The notes: generated by a model not told the origin, from the letters alone. Positions 23,833 to 33,090 are shown, counted from the first letter of the stretch. The stretch is 64,000 nucleotides of DNA from Agrilactobacillus fermenti (GCF_021030645.1 NZ_JACGCJ010000001.1:1-64000), one strand, 5' to 3'. Made by a program: numbers and translations.

Positions 23833-24918
23833 TTGAAAATCTTACTCGTCAACGCTGGTAATGAGACCGGCGGCGGTCGAACGCACATCGTTCAATTGAT
23901 CGGTGCGTTGAATAAAATAGAAGATATTAGTGCAGAATTATTGGTTTTTGAGGATGGTGCGGTTGCCAAGATGGCTCGGGAACATGATGTGAAAACGACG
24001 GTGATTCCCCAAAGTTCGCAAATGGATATGAGCGTCATTGGCAAGTATCGTCAATTTGTACAAGACCATGACTTTGACATTGTCCATACCCACGGGCCCC
24101 GGGCAAATGTGCTGACCCGCTTTATTTATAAGCAGATCTCAGCGACTTGGGTCGTTACCGTGCATAGTGAACCTAAAGTCGATTTCTTAAACAAGGGTAT
24201 CAAAGGCACGATCTTCTATAAATTAAATGTCTCTGCCCTTAAAAAAGCCAAACATCTATATTTGATTACGAATTACTTCCATGATGAACTGATTGGTTAC
24301 GGTATTCCTGAGACAAAAATGACGCCGATTTTTAATGCTATCAACTTTTTTGATGGTCCGGTGGCAAAAAAAGAGCACGAAGCGTTCAATATTTTAAATG
24401 TGGCCCGTGTGGTTGTTGTGAAAAACCAAGCCTTATTGTTGCGAGCTTTGGCCAAAGTTAATTTCGATTATCGACTAACAGTGTTGGGCAATGGGCCTTT
24501 AGAAGCAGATTTAAAACAGCTTGCTCAAGAGCTTGGTATCGCTAAAAAAGTGAACATTGCAGGTTTCACGGAAGATCCCACCCCTTATTATGAAGCAAGT
24601 GATTTATTCGTACTACCATCAACGTCTGAAGGTTTTCCCACGGTCTTATTAGAAGCGGCTAATTACGAATTGCCAAGTATTGCCACGAATGTTGGTTCTG
24701 ATGAAGAAGTGATTCCTAATGAAGATACGGGCTGGATTTTCAAGAGCGAAGATGAAGCCCAACTCGTTAAAGACTTAAATCAGGCCTACCAAGAATATGA
24801 ACAGGGGACCTTGACGCAACGGGGCCAGGTTTTCAAGACCTTTGCCAGCAGTCATTTTTCCGTAACGCATTTAGCACAAAAGATGATTGCTCTGTATGAA
24901 GCAGCACAGAACAAATAA
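23833..24918 (+). CDS. Family 4 (GT-B) glycosyltransferase
   Basis: A protein of 361 residues with the GT4 layout: glycine-rich N-terminal loop NAGNETGGGRTHIVQL, DIVHTHGPRAN, and the C-terminal donor site with E-x7-E in EGFPTVLLEAANYELPSIA. The start is TTG 23833 with ACGGAGGC before it; the open frame extends 123 bases further but overlaps the divergent gene antisense. It is likely involved in cell-surface polysaccharide or glycolipid synthesis together with the divergent WecG-like enzyme. Donor and acceptor are unknown. Confidence 0.88.
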   Translation: MKILLVNAGNETGGGRTHIVQLIGALNKIEDISAELLVFEDGAVAKMAREHDVKTTVIPQSSQMDMSVIGKYRQFVQDHDFDIVHTHGPRANVLTRFIYKQISATWVVTVHSEPKVDFLNKGIKGTIFYKLNVSALKKAKHLYLITNYFHDELIGYGIPETKMTPIFNAINFFDGPVAKKEHEAFNILNVARVVVVKNQALLLRALAKVNFDYRLTVLGNGPLEADLKQLAQELGIAKKVNIAGFTEDPTPYYEASDLFVLPSTSEGFPTVLLEAANYELPSIATNVGSDEEVIPNEDTGWIFKSEDEAQLVKDLNQAYQEYEQGTLTQRGQVFKTFASSHFSVTHLAQKMIALYEAAQNK

Positions 24919-24926
24919 TAGTTTTG

Positions 24927-24958
24927 TTTGGAAAAAACCGATGGTATTGCGGTATAAT
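24927..24958 (+). promoter_or_regulatory. Candidate promoter of pncB with a long repeat-containing leader
   Basis: A consensus -10 TATAAT at 24953-24958 with a weak -35 near 24927. No coding region follows until pncB at 25303. A transcript from here would carry repeat copies H and I in a leader of about 340 bases. Confidence 0.45.
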
Positions 24959-25041
24959 GAAACTAATTTTGTTAAGATATGTAAAGACATGTTTGCGGCG
25001 GCGTTTGTGTTAGGGGTTAAGTTATATCTATATTCTGATTT

Positions 25042-25157
25042 AAACGCGTGCCAAAGGGTAGAGACTTCACCTAACTGCAAATCACTCAAATGGTAAGTTC
25101 ACCATTTATCATGATTTTTGTTAGTGTCCAGTCTCTGAACGCCCTTTGTTACGCTCT
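25042..25157 (+). repeat. Bulged-palindrome element, copy H (type 1)
   Basis: A 116-bp element: helix 1 CAAAGGGT/GCCCTTTG (a T-G wobble), bulge GAAC-like, helix 2 AGAGAC/GTCTCT, helix 3 CAC-C-TAAC/GTTAGTG. It lies upstream of pncB. Confidence 0.85.
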
Positions 25158-25162
25158 GATTT

Positions 25163-25276
25163 AAACGCGCTCACATAAGCAAGCGTTCTTGGATAAGTCA
25201 TTTCTGTTATAGTTTTGACAAACTACGCCAGAAATTGCCTTATCCGCGAATGCATGACCGCTTATGTTCACGCTCT
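25163..25276 (+). repeat. Bulged-palindrome element, copy I (type 4)
   Basis: A 114-bp element with the family ends and unique arms ACATAAGC/GCTTATGT. A GACC bulge sits at the standard position, then a longer helix (GGATAAG/CTTATCC, CATTTCTG/CAGAAATT). The CAC-N-YAAC helix is replaced. It ends 26 bases before pncB. Confidence 0.8.
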
Positions 25277-25302
25277 CAAAATAAAAAGGGGTTACTTTAA
25301 TT

Positions 25303-26775
25303 ATGTCAAATTTTCCCGATGACAGTTTGGCTTTGCACACGGATCTTTATGAGATCAATATGATGTTGACTTACTGGGAAAAAGGTATTTCTGAACGTCA
25401 GTCTGTTTTCGAGGTTTTTTTTCGCAAAAATCCTTTTGAAAATGGGTTTGCACTTTTTGCCGGTTTGGAACGGGTCGTACGTTATTTGCAGGATTTGAAG
25501 TTTTCGGATTCAGATATTGAATATTTGCGGGAAATGGAAGACTATCCGGAAGGTTTTCTACAGTACTTAAAAGACTTGAAATTTACCTGTACGATTCGCT
25601 CAGCGGTGGAGGGAGATCTGGTATTTAGCAACGAACCAATTTTACAGATCGTTGGGCCACTTGCTCAGTGTCAATTGGTCGAAACAGCTATCTTAAATAT
25701 TATTAACTATCAAACGCTGATTGCGACTAAAGCGGCCAGAATCAAATCAGCTACTGGCAATGATCCTTTGTTAGAATTCGGTTCTCGTCGGGCTCAAGAG
25801 ATGGATGCAGCCATTTGGGGGACACGGGCAGCTTTCATTGGCGGTTTTGACGCCACGAGTAATGTTCGAGCTGGCAAATTATTTGGTATTCCAATCTCTG
25901 GGACCCACGCTCACTCGCTGATTCAAACTTATCGGAGTGATTATGAAGGCTTTAAGGCTTATGCTGAGACACATCGTGATTGTGTTTTCTTGGTGGATAC
26001 TTATGATACTTTGCGTAGCGGCGTGCCTAATGCAATTAAAGTTGCCAAGGAATTTGGCGACAAGATTAACTTCCAAGGTGTGCGCATCGATTCAGGAGAC
26101 ATGGCCTATATCTCTAAACGCGTTCGGCAGCAGTTAGATGACGCTGGTTTTCCTGATGCCAAAATCTATGCTTCTAATGATTTAGATGAAAAGACGATCC
26201 AAAACTTGAAGATGCAAGATGCTAAAATTGATGTTTGGGGTGTCGGCACAAAACTGATCACGGCCTTTGACCAGCCAGCTTTAGGGGCTGTCTATAAGCT
26301 CGTTGCTATTGAAGATGAGCATGGTCAAATGGTGGATACTATCAAGCTATCTAGCAATGCCGAAAAGGTATCAACCCCTGGGATGAAACAGGTATGGCGC
26401 ATCACCAATGATAAGAAAGACCATAAGTCTGAAGGCGACTATATTGCGGTCTGGGATGAAGATCCGACCAAACAAGAAAGCTTATATATGTTCCACCCAA
26501 CCTATACCTATATCAATAAGACGTTGACCGACTTTACAGCACGGCCGTTATTGCAAACAATTTTTGATCAAGGTAAGTTGGTTTACCAATTACCAACGTT
26601 GGATGAAATCAAGGCCTATTGCCGTCGGAGCCTAGATTCCTTATGGGATGAATATAAGCGGGACTTAAATCCGCAAGAGTATCCTGTAGATTTATCGCAA
26701 AAATTGTGGGATCGTAAGATGAACTATATTCAAAAAGTTCGGCAACATGTCAATGATACAATTAACGATAAATAG
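25303..26775 (+). CDS. pncB: Nicotinate phosphoribosyltransferase
   Basis: A cytosolic enzyme of 490 residues that joins nicotinate and PRPP to nicotinate mononucleotide with ATP, the entry step of NAD salvage. Visible motifs are LHTDLYEINM at the N-terminus, FGSRRAQEMDAA, GTHAHSLIQ and RIDSGDMAYIS. The ATG has AAAAGGGG upstream. nadE follows after two repeat copies, so both salvage genes form one functional group. The TAG stop overlaps the first bases (AGAGCGCGAG) of repeat copy J. Confidence 0.95.
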   Translation: MSNFPDDSLALHTDLYEINMMLTYWEKGISERQSVFEVFFRKNPFENGFALFAGLERVVRYLQDLKFSDSDIEYLREMEDYPEGFLQYLKDLKFTCTIRSAVEGDLVFSNEPILQIVGPLAQCQLVETAILNIINYQTLIATKAARIKSATGNDPLLEFGSRRAQEMDAAIWGTRAAFIGGFDATSNVRAGKLFGIPISGTHAHSLIQTYRSDYEGFKAYAETHRDCVFLVDTYDTLRSGVPNAIKVAKEFGDKINFQGVRIDSGDMAYISKRVRQQLDDAGFPDAKIYASNDLDEKTIQNLKMQDAKIDVWGVGTKLITAFDQPALGAVYKLVAIEDEHGQMVDTIKLSSNAEKVSTPGMKQVWRITNDKKDHKSEGDYIAVWDEDPTKQESLYMFHPTYTYINKTLTDFTARPLLQTIFDQGKLVYQLPTLDEIKAYCRRSLDSLWDEYKRDLNPQEYPVDLSQKLWDRKMNYIQKVRQHVNDTINDK

Positions 26776-26887
26776 AGCGCGAGAATCATCGGTAGTTTTT
26801 GAGCATCAACCTAGGCTTACATTGTGGGTGGTTTGTCCCATAAGTAAGTCGTAGTTAAGTGAAAAAACTGATGATTCAAACGCGTTT
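26774..26887 (-). repeat. Bulged-palindrome element, copy J (type 3)
   Basis: A 114-bp element in reverse orientation whose first bases are shared with the pncB stop codon. Arms GAATCATC as in copy F, with the AGTTTTT helix 2. It is followed by copy K after eight bases. Confidence 0.85.
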
Positions 26888-26895
26888 AAAATACA

Positions 26896-27011
26896 AGAGT
26901 GTGACAAAGGGCGTTTAGAGACTGAGCACTAACAAAAATCACGATAAATGGTGAACTTTCCATTTGAGTGATTTGCAGTTAGGCAAAGTCTTTGCCCCTT
27001 GGAACGCGTTT
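26896..27011 (-). repeat. Bulged-palindrome element, copy K (type 1)
   Basis: A 116-bp element, reverse orientation. The helix 1 arms are CAAGGGGC and GCCCTTTG (one wobble). It ends 48 bases before nadE. Confidence 0.83.
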
Positions 27012-27059
27012 AGATCCTTAGTGAAGTTGAAATTGTTCGTCATCAAAAAGGAGTAGTCT

Positions 27060-27887
27060 ATGCGACCATTACAAAAAGAAATTATTGCTGTTGAACACAC
27101 ACAACCAACGATTGATCCCCAAAAAGAAATTCGCCGGTCTATTGATTTTCTTAAAGCTTATTTGAAAAAAACAGGGTTAAAGACTTACGTTCTAGGTATT
27201 TCTGGCGGTCAAGATTCCACTTTGGCTGGAACTTTGACACAGATGGCAATCAAGGAACTGCGCGCAGAAACAGGGGTAGCAGACTATCGTTTTATTGCGG
27301 TACGCTTACCCTATGGCGCGCAAGCCGATGAGCAAGATGCCATGGATGCCATTGCCTTTATGCAGGCAGATGAAGTGATGCGGGTGAATATTAAGGCGAG
27401 TGTGGATGCGATGGTTACGGCATTAGATGAAAATCCCGAATTGACGGTGGGCGACTTTAATAAGGGCAATATCAAGGCCCGAGTTCGGATGGTCGCTCAA
27501 TATGGCATTGCTGGCCAACGCCAAGGTGTCGTGGTTGGGACCGATCATGCAGCTGAAAATATCACCGGTTTTTATACTAAATTTGGGGATGGCGCAGCTG
27601 ATGTTACCCCACTTTATCGTTTGAATAAGCGCCAAGGTAAGCAGCTCTTGGAAGTGTTGGGTGCACCGAGGCACTTATACCTGAAGACCCCAACAGCTGA
27701 CTTAGAAGAAGACCGCCCAGCTTTGCCGGATGAAGTGGCTTTAGGTGTGACCTATGACCAGATTGATGACTACTTGGAAGGGCGAACGATTGATGAAAAG
27801 GCGGCTGAAAAGTTAGAACAAATTTACTTGCGGACGCAGCATAAGCGGCATCTGCCAATTACAGTATTTGACGACTTTTGGAAATAG
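27060..27887 (+). CDS. nadE: Ammonia-dependent NAD+ synthetase
   Basis: An enzyme of 275 residues that amidates nicotinate adenine dinucleotide to NAD+. The N-type ATP pyrophosphatase loop [12 protein letters not shown], the segment [19 protein letters not shown], and TADLEEDRP are present. There is no N-terminal glutaminase domain, so ammonia is the nitrogen source. AAAGGAG lies before the ATG. It follows pncB, separated by repeat copies J and K. Confidence 0.96.
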   Translation: MRPLQKEIIAVEHTQPTIDPQKEIRRSIDFLKAYLKKTGLKTYVLGISGGQDSTLAGTLTQMAIKELRAETGVADYRFIAVRLPYGAQADEQDAMDAIAFMQADEVMRVNIKASVDAMVTALDENPELTVGDFNKGNIKARVRMVAQYGIAGQRQGVVVGTDHAAENITGFYTKFGDGAADVTPLYRLNKRQGKQLLEVLGAPRHLYLKTPTADLEEDRPALPDEVALGVTYDQIDDYLEGRTIDEKAAEKLEQIYLRTQHKRHLPITVFDDFWK

Positions 27888-27956
27888 ATTTTTTCTGAAA
27901 ATCTAAATTTTGAGAGTTGCAATAACCACAATAATTAATATATAATTATATTATTC

Positions 27957-28075
27957 ATAAGGGAGTAACTAGCGGTTACCGTGGTAACATCGTCAGCAAG
28001 GTCGAATAGATCTGGTGTTATCTTAAATAGTGAGACTTATGTATGGCGTTTTTGTCACACATAGGTCTTTTTTTA
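27957..28075 (+). ncRNA. yybP-ykoY-type manganese riboswitch with terminator
   Basis: The leader shows the conserved blocks of this riboswitch class: AAGGGAGTAAC at the 5' side, ACATCGTCA, and GTGAGACTTAT closing the structure. The last block also forms the left arm of a terminator (AGACTTATGT / ACATAGGTCT, then T7; 28033-28075). Binding of Mn2+ should prevent the terminator and switch the gene on. The downstream gene is a P-type cation ATPase, a classic partner of this riboswitch in lactic acid bacteria and streptococci. Confidence 0.8.
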
Positions 28076-28101
28076 ATACCAAAAGTAAAGGAGCTTGAAG
28101 T

Positions 28102-30768
28102 ATGCAAAAAGCAGATAAGGGTGAAACTTATTATAACCAAGATGCGGCGACGGTACTGAAGCATGTTCAGTCTCAGACTGAAGGGCTTAGTAACGATGAA
28201 GCACAAAAACGACTGGAACAAAATGGCAAAAATGCGTTGGCTGAGGGTAAACGTAAGACCAAGCTACAGCGGTTTTTGGATCAATTCAAAGACTTCATGA
28301 TTATTGTTTTATTGGTGGCTGCACTGATTTCGGGGATCGTTGCTCGAGAATGGGCAGATGCTGCGATTATTTTAGCCGTGGTCTTGATCAATGCCATCAT
28401 GGGTGTGATCCAAGAGTCGAAAGCCGAAGAAGCCATCGATGCGTTGAAAGAAATGGCAACGCCTGAAGCACATGTGCGCCGAAATGGCAGTGTGCAAACG
28501 ATTAGCAGTGAAGATTTAGTTGTGGGGGATATTGTTAGACTAGAAGCTGGTGATGTGGTCCCTGCGGATATGCGCTTATTAGAAACAGCTTCCCTAAAAA
28601 TTGAAGAGTCTGCTTTAACGGGTGAATCCGTACCTGTTGAAAAAGATGCTGGTACGATCGATGAAACTGATGTGGCGTTGGGTGACCGCACGAACATGGC
28701 TTTCATGAATAGTAATGTGACTTATGGCCGAGCTACTGGTGTGGTTGTAGGCACAGGCATGCAGACCCAAGTTGGTCAAATTGCTGGCATGTTAAATAGT
28801 GCTGAAGAAACTACGACGCCATTACAAGATAACTTGAATTCTTTGGGTAAAACCTTAACGATTTTGATCTTAGTGATTGCGGCTATCATGTTTGTCGTTG
28901 GCTTCTTAAGAGGCGATGCTAGCTGGATCGATATGCTGCTCGTTTCGATTTCACTAGCTGTCGCAGCGATTCCTGAAGGTTTACCAGCCATTGTTACGAT
29001 TATTTTAGCGCTGGGGACCCAAAAGATGGCTAAGCGGAATGCCTTGGTTCGGAAACTACCCGCTGTGGAAACTTTAGGCAGCACGGATATCATTGCTTCT
29101 GATAAAACCGGGACTTTGACGATGAATCAAATGACCGTTGAAAAGATATATACCCATGGGCAACTGCAGGCTGCTAAAGCTGAAATTGCACCAGAGGATC
29201 TGACGTTACGGATCATGACGATGGCTAATGATACTCAGATTCAAGAAGATGGGAAGCTAGTCGGTGATCCTACTGAAACAGCGTTAGTCCAATATGGGTT
29301 TGATCATGATTTTGATGTCCGTGATGCAGTAGCGGCTGAACCGCGTGTGGCCGAACTGCCATTTGACTCTGATCGGAAGCTGATGAGCACGGTTCATCAG
29401 TTAAAAGATGGCCGCTTCTTTGTGGCTGTCAAAGGGGCACCTGATCAGTTGCTCAAGCGGGTCACTAAAGTTGAAGTTGACGGGCAAGTGCAAACGATGA
29501 CATCAGATCAAGCAAATGACATTTTGGACGTCAACAATAATTTGGCTAAAGATGCTCTGCGAGTACTGGCAATGGCTTACAAAATACTTGAGCACAAACC
29601 TACGGAAATCACGAGCGAAAACTTGGAAAATGACTTAATTTTTGCCGGTCTGGTAGGTATGATCGATCCAGAACGGCCAGAAGCTAAAGCCGCCGTTGAA
29701 AAGGCTAAGTCAGCGGGCATTCGGCCAATCATGATCACTGGGGACCATCAAGTAACTGCCGAAGCAATTGCCGGTCGGTTAGGGATTATTGAACCAGGCG
29801 ATGATGCTGCCGTGATCACTGGGGCACAATTGGACGAAATGGATGGTCAAACATTTGATCAAAATGTTGAAAAGTATTCGGTTTATGCCCGGGTATCGCC
29901 AGAACACAAAGTACGTATCGTTAAAGCTTGGCAATCTAAACAAAAGGTTGTCGCGATGACTGGTGATGGCGTGAATGATGCCCCAGCATTGAAGTCAGCT
30001 GATATTGGTGTCGGTATGGGTATTACTGGGACGGAAGTATCAAAGGGTGCCAGTGATATGGTTTTGGCAGATGATAATTTTGCCACAATCGTTGTGGCCG
30101 TTGAAGAAGGCCGTAAAGTCTTTGCTAACATCCAAAAATCGATTCAATATTTATTGTCAGCCAACTTGGGCGAAGTTTTAACATTATTCTTAATGACATT
30201 AATGGGTTGGGACATTCTCAAACCAGTCCAATTATTATGGATCAACTTGGTTACGGATACGTTCCCAGCCATTGCCCTAGGAGTTGAACCGACGGAACCA
30301 GGCATTATGGATCGCAAGCCGCGGGGTCGAAATTCTAATTTCTTCTCCGGTGGCGTAGCCTCTTCAGTCCTTTACCAAGGGATACTTGAAGGTGTCCTCA
30401 CATTGGGCGTCTATTTATGGGGGATCAACTTCCCATTACACAGTGGTGCTGAAGCGGTTCATGCCGATGCCTTGACCATGGCTTATGCCACATTAGGCTT
30501 GATTCAGCTATTCCATGCCTTCAATGTGAAGTCGATTCATCAATCCTTATTTACAATTCATCCATTTGCGAACAAAGCTTTCAACTGGGCTATCTTAGCT
30601 TCCTTTGTCTTACTGGGTGTGACCATTGCTGTACCAGGCTTCAACAGCCTCTTCCATGTTACCCACCTAGCCTTATCCCAATGGAGTGCCGTGTTGATCG
30701 CTGGGATCGCAATGTTAGTTATTGTTGAAATCGTTAAGTTCGTACAACGTAAAATGGGTAAAGCTTAA
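28102..30768 (+). CDS. P2-type cation-transporting ATPase (probable Mn2+/Ca2+ exporter)
   Basis: A membrane pump of 888 residues with the complete P-type set: N-terminal cation ATPase domain, TGES in [11 protein letters not shown], the transport motif PEGLP in M4, the phosphorylation site [10 protein letters not shown], the ATP-binding KGAPDQLL segment, [17 protein letters not shown], and six C-terminal membrane segments. The family includes Ca2+ pumps; members behind a yybP-ykoY riboswitch have been linked to Mn2+ export. GGAGC lies before the ATG. Control by the Mn riboswitch argues for manganese as the main substrate. Confidence 0.9.
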   Translation: MQKADKGETYYNQDAATVLKHVQSQTEGLSNDEAQKRLEQNGKNALAEGKRKTKLQRFLDQFKDFMIIVLLVAALISGIVAREWADAAIILAVVLINAIMGVIQESKAEEAIDALKEMATPEAHVRRNGSVQTISSEDLVVGDIVRLEAGDVVPADMRLLETASLKIEESALTGESVPVEKDAGTIDETDVALGDRTNMAFMNSNVTYGRATGVVVGTGMQTQVGQIAGMLNSAEETTTPLQDNLNSLGKTLTILILVIAAIMFVVGFLRGDASWIDMLLVSISLAVAAIPEGLPAIVTIILALGTQKMAKRNALVRKLPAVETLGSTDIIASDKTGTLTMNQMTVEKIYTHGQLQAAKAEIAPEDLTLRIMTMANDTQIQEDGKLVGDPTETALVQYGFDHDFDVRDAVAAEPRVAELPFDSDRKLMSTVHQLKDGRFFVAVKGAPDQLLKRVTKVEVDGQVQTMTSDQANDILDVNNNLAKDALRVLAMAYKILEHKPTEITSENLENDLIFAGLVGMIDPERPEAKAAVEKAKSAGIRPIMITGDHQVTAEAIAGRLGIIEPGDDAAVITGAQLDEMDGQTFDQNVEKYSVYARVSPEHKVRIVKAWQSKQKVVAMTGDGVNDAPALKSADIGVGMGITGTEVSKGASDMVLADDNFATIVVAVEEGRKVFANIQKSIQYLLSANLGEVLTLFLMTLMGWDILKPVQLLWINLVTDTFPAIALGVEPTEPGIMDRKPRGRNSNFFSGGVASSVLYQGILEGVLTLGVYLWGINFPLHSGAEAVHADALTMAYATLGLIQLFHAFNVKSIHQSLFTIHPFANKAFNWAILASFVLLGVTIAVPGFNSLFHVTHLALSQWSAVLIAGIAMLVIVEIVKFVQRKMGKA

Positions 30769-30830
30769 AAAATACGTGACAAAAGTATCGATTTCTTAAA
30801 ATACGATTAATCAAAAAGATACATTATTGT

Positions 30831-30874
30831 GAGAAACTCAAAAACAAAACACTTGTTTTTGGGTTTTTCTTTTG
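30831..30874 (+). terminator. Terminator of the P-type ATPase gene
   Basis: Stem AGAAACTCAAAAACAA / TTGTTTTTGGGTTTTTCT followed by TTTT. Confidence 0.75.
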
Positions 30875-30875
30875 G

Positions 30876-30909
30876 CGTTTTAGAGATTGGGGACCTTTTG
30901 TCGCGCTTT
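30876..30909 (+). repeat. Remnant of a bulged-palindrome element (right end only)
   Basis: GAGATTGGGGACCTTTTGTC followed by GCGCTT resembles only the right arm of a type 1 copy (GAGACTG..C.CCTTTTGTCGCGCTCT). The left part is absent. It directly precedes copy L. Confidence 0.55.
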
Positions 30910-31024
30910 AAACGCGTTCGTGTCATTAGTTTTTTCACCCAACTACGACTGCCTTGAGGGCTAGTGCTCCCTCGGCGTTAGTCTAGGTTGGTGCTCAAAA
31001 ACGAACCAATGACACTCACGCTCT
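30910..31024 (+). repeat. Bulged-palindrome element, copy L (type 3 variant)
   Basis: A 115-bp element with arms GTGTCATT/AATGACAC, bulge AACC, helix 3 CAC-C-CAAC/GTTGGTG. Both arms differ from copies F and J at the same paired positions. Confidence 0.85.
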
Positions 31025-31029
31025 GATTG

Positions 31030-31145
31030 AAACGCGCTCCAAAAGGTAGCAACTTCACCTAACTACAAATCACTCAAATGGAAAGGTCTCCATTTATCGT
31101 GATTTTTGTTAGTGCTCAGTCGCTGAACACCTTTTGTCACGCTCT
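31030..31145 (+). repeat. Bulged-palindrome element, copy M (type 1)
   Basis: A 116-bp element. Helix 1 is CAAAAGGT/ACCTTTTG, with two compensatory pairs relative to copy E. The bulge is GAAC and helix 3 is CAC-C-TAAC/GTTAGTG. Confidence 0.87.
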
Positions 31146-31260
31146 AAACGCGTTCGTGAAGCTAACTTTGTCACCTAACCTGAATTACTTGCTGAGGCTG
31201 GCGCTTCATCGGCTTAATTTAGGTTAGTGCTCCAAAGCTGACCAGCTTCACTCACGCTCT
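31146..31260 (+). repeat. Bulged-palindrome element, copy N (type 2)
   Basis: A 115-bp element abutting copy M. Arms GTGAAGCT/AGCTTCAC, bulge GACC, helix 3 CAC-C-TAACC/GGTTAGTG. It ends 77 bases before the MFS gene. Confidence 0.86.
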
Positions 31261-31337
31261 GATTTTGTGCTACTATGGTTAGATGTGATTTTCATTTATT
31301 TAATATTTTGAAATAGAAAGGTAGGGATGACGGGACT

Positions 31338-32513
31338 TTGAAAAAGTTTACACTACAATCCATTGTTTTTGTTTTGGTGGCGTTTATGTTGGGCTGCAAT
31401 GAGTTTATTGTGGTTGGGATTCTGTCTGATTTGGCTAAGGATTTTTCGGTTTCTTTAGCAACCGTGGGTTATTTGGTAACTATTTTTGCGACGGTTTATG
31501 CTGTAAGTACGCCGTTTATTACCGTATTGACCAGCCGCTTCCCGCGTTATAAAACATTATTGACCTTGATTGGTATTTTCTTTGTAGGTAATACGTTAAG
31601 TGGGCTGGCAACTAATTTTGTCTTTATGGTGGTATCTCGGATTTTAACTGCGATGACGGCCGGTTCGATCATTTCTTTGGTAATGACGTTTTCAAGCCAA
31701 ATTGCGCCTCGCGAAAAGCGTGCTAGTCTAGTCTCTTGGGTCTTTGCCGGTTTTAGCATCGCTTCAGTCTTTGGCGTGCCGATCGGGGTTGCTATCAGCA
31801 CGAGTATCGGCTGGCGCTATGCTTTCTTTAGTATTTCGGTTTTGACCTTGATAGTTTTTGGGTTATTGCTATTTCTACTGCCGCGCCATGTGACACAAAC
31901 GACTAGCAGTATTAAAAACCAATTAGCGCTTCTATTAGATGCCCGTATTTATCTTGGGGTGGCCTTGGTCTTGTTCAGTGCTGCGGCCATGTATGGCTAT
32001 TACACCTATATTCGGCCGCTATTGACGACTGCCATGGGCTTTAGTCTGGGCAGCTTAAATTGGCTATTATTCATCATCGGTATTATGAGCATTATCAACA
32101 ACCGTTTGTCTGGAAAACTGGCCGAAAAAGCGGATAGTTTGCACCGCCTACCCAAATTTTATATTGCCGATATTATTTTGCTAGTGTTGTTGCCATTGGG
32201 GTTAAGCAATCAGATGGTTGGGCTGGGTATGATTTTAGTTTTAACGTTGATCATTACAATTTTGAATGCACCATTGCAGCTGCACTTTTTGAATATTGCG
32301 GATGCGGATTATCCACAATCCTTAGTGCTAGCTTCATCTTTGAGCTCGATTTTCTTCAATTTTGGCATTTCTTTAGGCTCAGCCACAGCCTCGATTTTGG
32401 TCGGGCCACTTGGTTTGAATCGCATCAGCTTTGGCTCCGCCGTGTTCGCTGCGATTGCTTTAGGCCTAGTTATTGCCTTGAATCGGGCCAATAAACGACG
32501 TGTAGCGCACTGA
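31338..32513 (+). CDS. Major facilitator superfamily transporter (DHA1-type drug/sugar efflux)
   Basis: A membrane protein of 391 residues with 12 predicted helices. The N-terminal FMLGCNEFIVVGIL and the loop SRFPRYKTLL fit the DHA1/AraJ-like group of efflux carriers. The start is a TTG at 31338; GAAAGGTAGGG lies about ten bases before it. The ATG at 31327 leads only to a four-codon frame (MTGL) that ends within the TTG start. Three palindromic repeats precede the gene. The exported substrate cannot be read from the sequence. Confidence 0.85.
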   Translation: MKKFTLQSIVFVLVAFMLGCNEFIVVGILSDLAKDFSVSLATVGYLVTIFATVYAVSTPFITVLTSRFPRYKTLLTLIGIFFVGNTLSGLATNFVFMVVSRILTAMTAGSIISLVMTFSSQIAPREKRASLVSWVFAGFSIASVFGVPIGVAISTSIGWRYAFFSISVLTLIVFGLLLFLLPRHVTQTTSSIKNQLALLLDARIYLGVALVLFSAAAMYGYYTYIRPLLTTAMGFSLGSLNWLLFIIGIMSIINNRLSGKLAEKADSLHRLPKFYIADIILLVLLPLGLSNQMVGLGMILVLTLIITILNAPLQLHFLNIADADYPQSLVLASSLSSIFFNFGISLGSATASILVGPLGLNRISFGSAVFAAIALGLVIALNRANKRRVAH

Positions 32514-32568
32514 ATCGTGGTTTTGTCGGCGCCTAAAATTTGCTATACTAGGTCTTGGAGGTTCATTC

Positions 32569-33003
32569 ATGAATAAAACACAACAAAAAGCAGTACGCTA
32601 TGCACAATTGATTAATGACTTAGTTGAAAATTTAGAGAAAAATCAAAGCGATTTGAATCCAGATTTTGAAAAGTTAAAGGCAGCGATCCAACAAGATACA
32701 GTTAAAGATATCCCAGCAGATGACTATTGGCGGATCCAAGAACATTTCCAGCAAGGGACCAACAATTACCATGCTGACCTTGAAAAATTGCAGCATGGGC
32801 AAGCGCCCGCACGGTTGGTTGGCACCCATCATCTATTACTGCATGCTTATGAAGATTTTGTCGCTGGTTGTCAACAAATGGTGGATAGTATGCTTGATGA
32901 TCGCACGATCGATACCAAAGCTTTTGATACTGCCGAGCAAGCACAAGATGCAGCAACTGAAAAAATTGGTAAGTATATCCAAAAACTGACCCAGTTGATT
33001 TAA
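32569..33003 (+). CDS. Conserved hypothetical protein, helical
   Basis: A soluble protein of 144 residues that I do not recognise. It is rich in Q, D, K and A, predicted to be almost entirely alpha-helical, without signal peptide or membrane segment. A helix-type pattern (THHLLLHAYEDFVAGCQQMVDSML) occupies about residues 86-109. A strong GGAGG precedes the ATG, and a promoter-like CTATACT lies at about 32547, so it is a real gene. It stands alone between the MFS pump and a terminator. Confidence 0.75.
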   Translation: MNKTQQKAVRYAQLINDLVENLEKNQSDLNPDFEKLKAAIQQDTVKDIPADDYWRIQEHFQQGTNNYHADLEKLQHGQAPARLVGTHHLLLHAYEDFVAGCQQMVDSMLDDRTIDTKAFDTAEQAQDAATEKIGKYIQKLTQLI

Positions 33004-33046
33004 TTGATTAGACGGGAAATATTTAAAACTAGACTATTGTAGTTCA

Positions 33047-33090
33047 AAAGAGGCCCGACAAAATTCAGTTTTGCCGAGTGCCTCTTTTTT
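33047..33090 (+). terminator. Terminator after the 144-residue protein gene
   Basis: Stem AAAGAGGC.CG.CAAA / TTTTG.CG..GCCTCTTT with T6. Confidence 0.8.

Noticed and set aside
28018-28221. Minus-strand frame of 67 codons across the riboswitch
   Set aside because: It is antisense to the riboswitch and the ATPase start, with no binding site or known protein features.
31327-31341. Four-codon leader peptide (MTGL) before the MFS gene, possibly coupled to the TTG start
   Set aside because: It could exist, but a four-codon frame is easily due to chance and nothing else supports attenuation.
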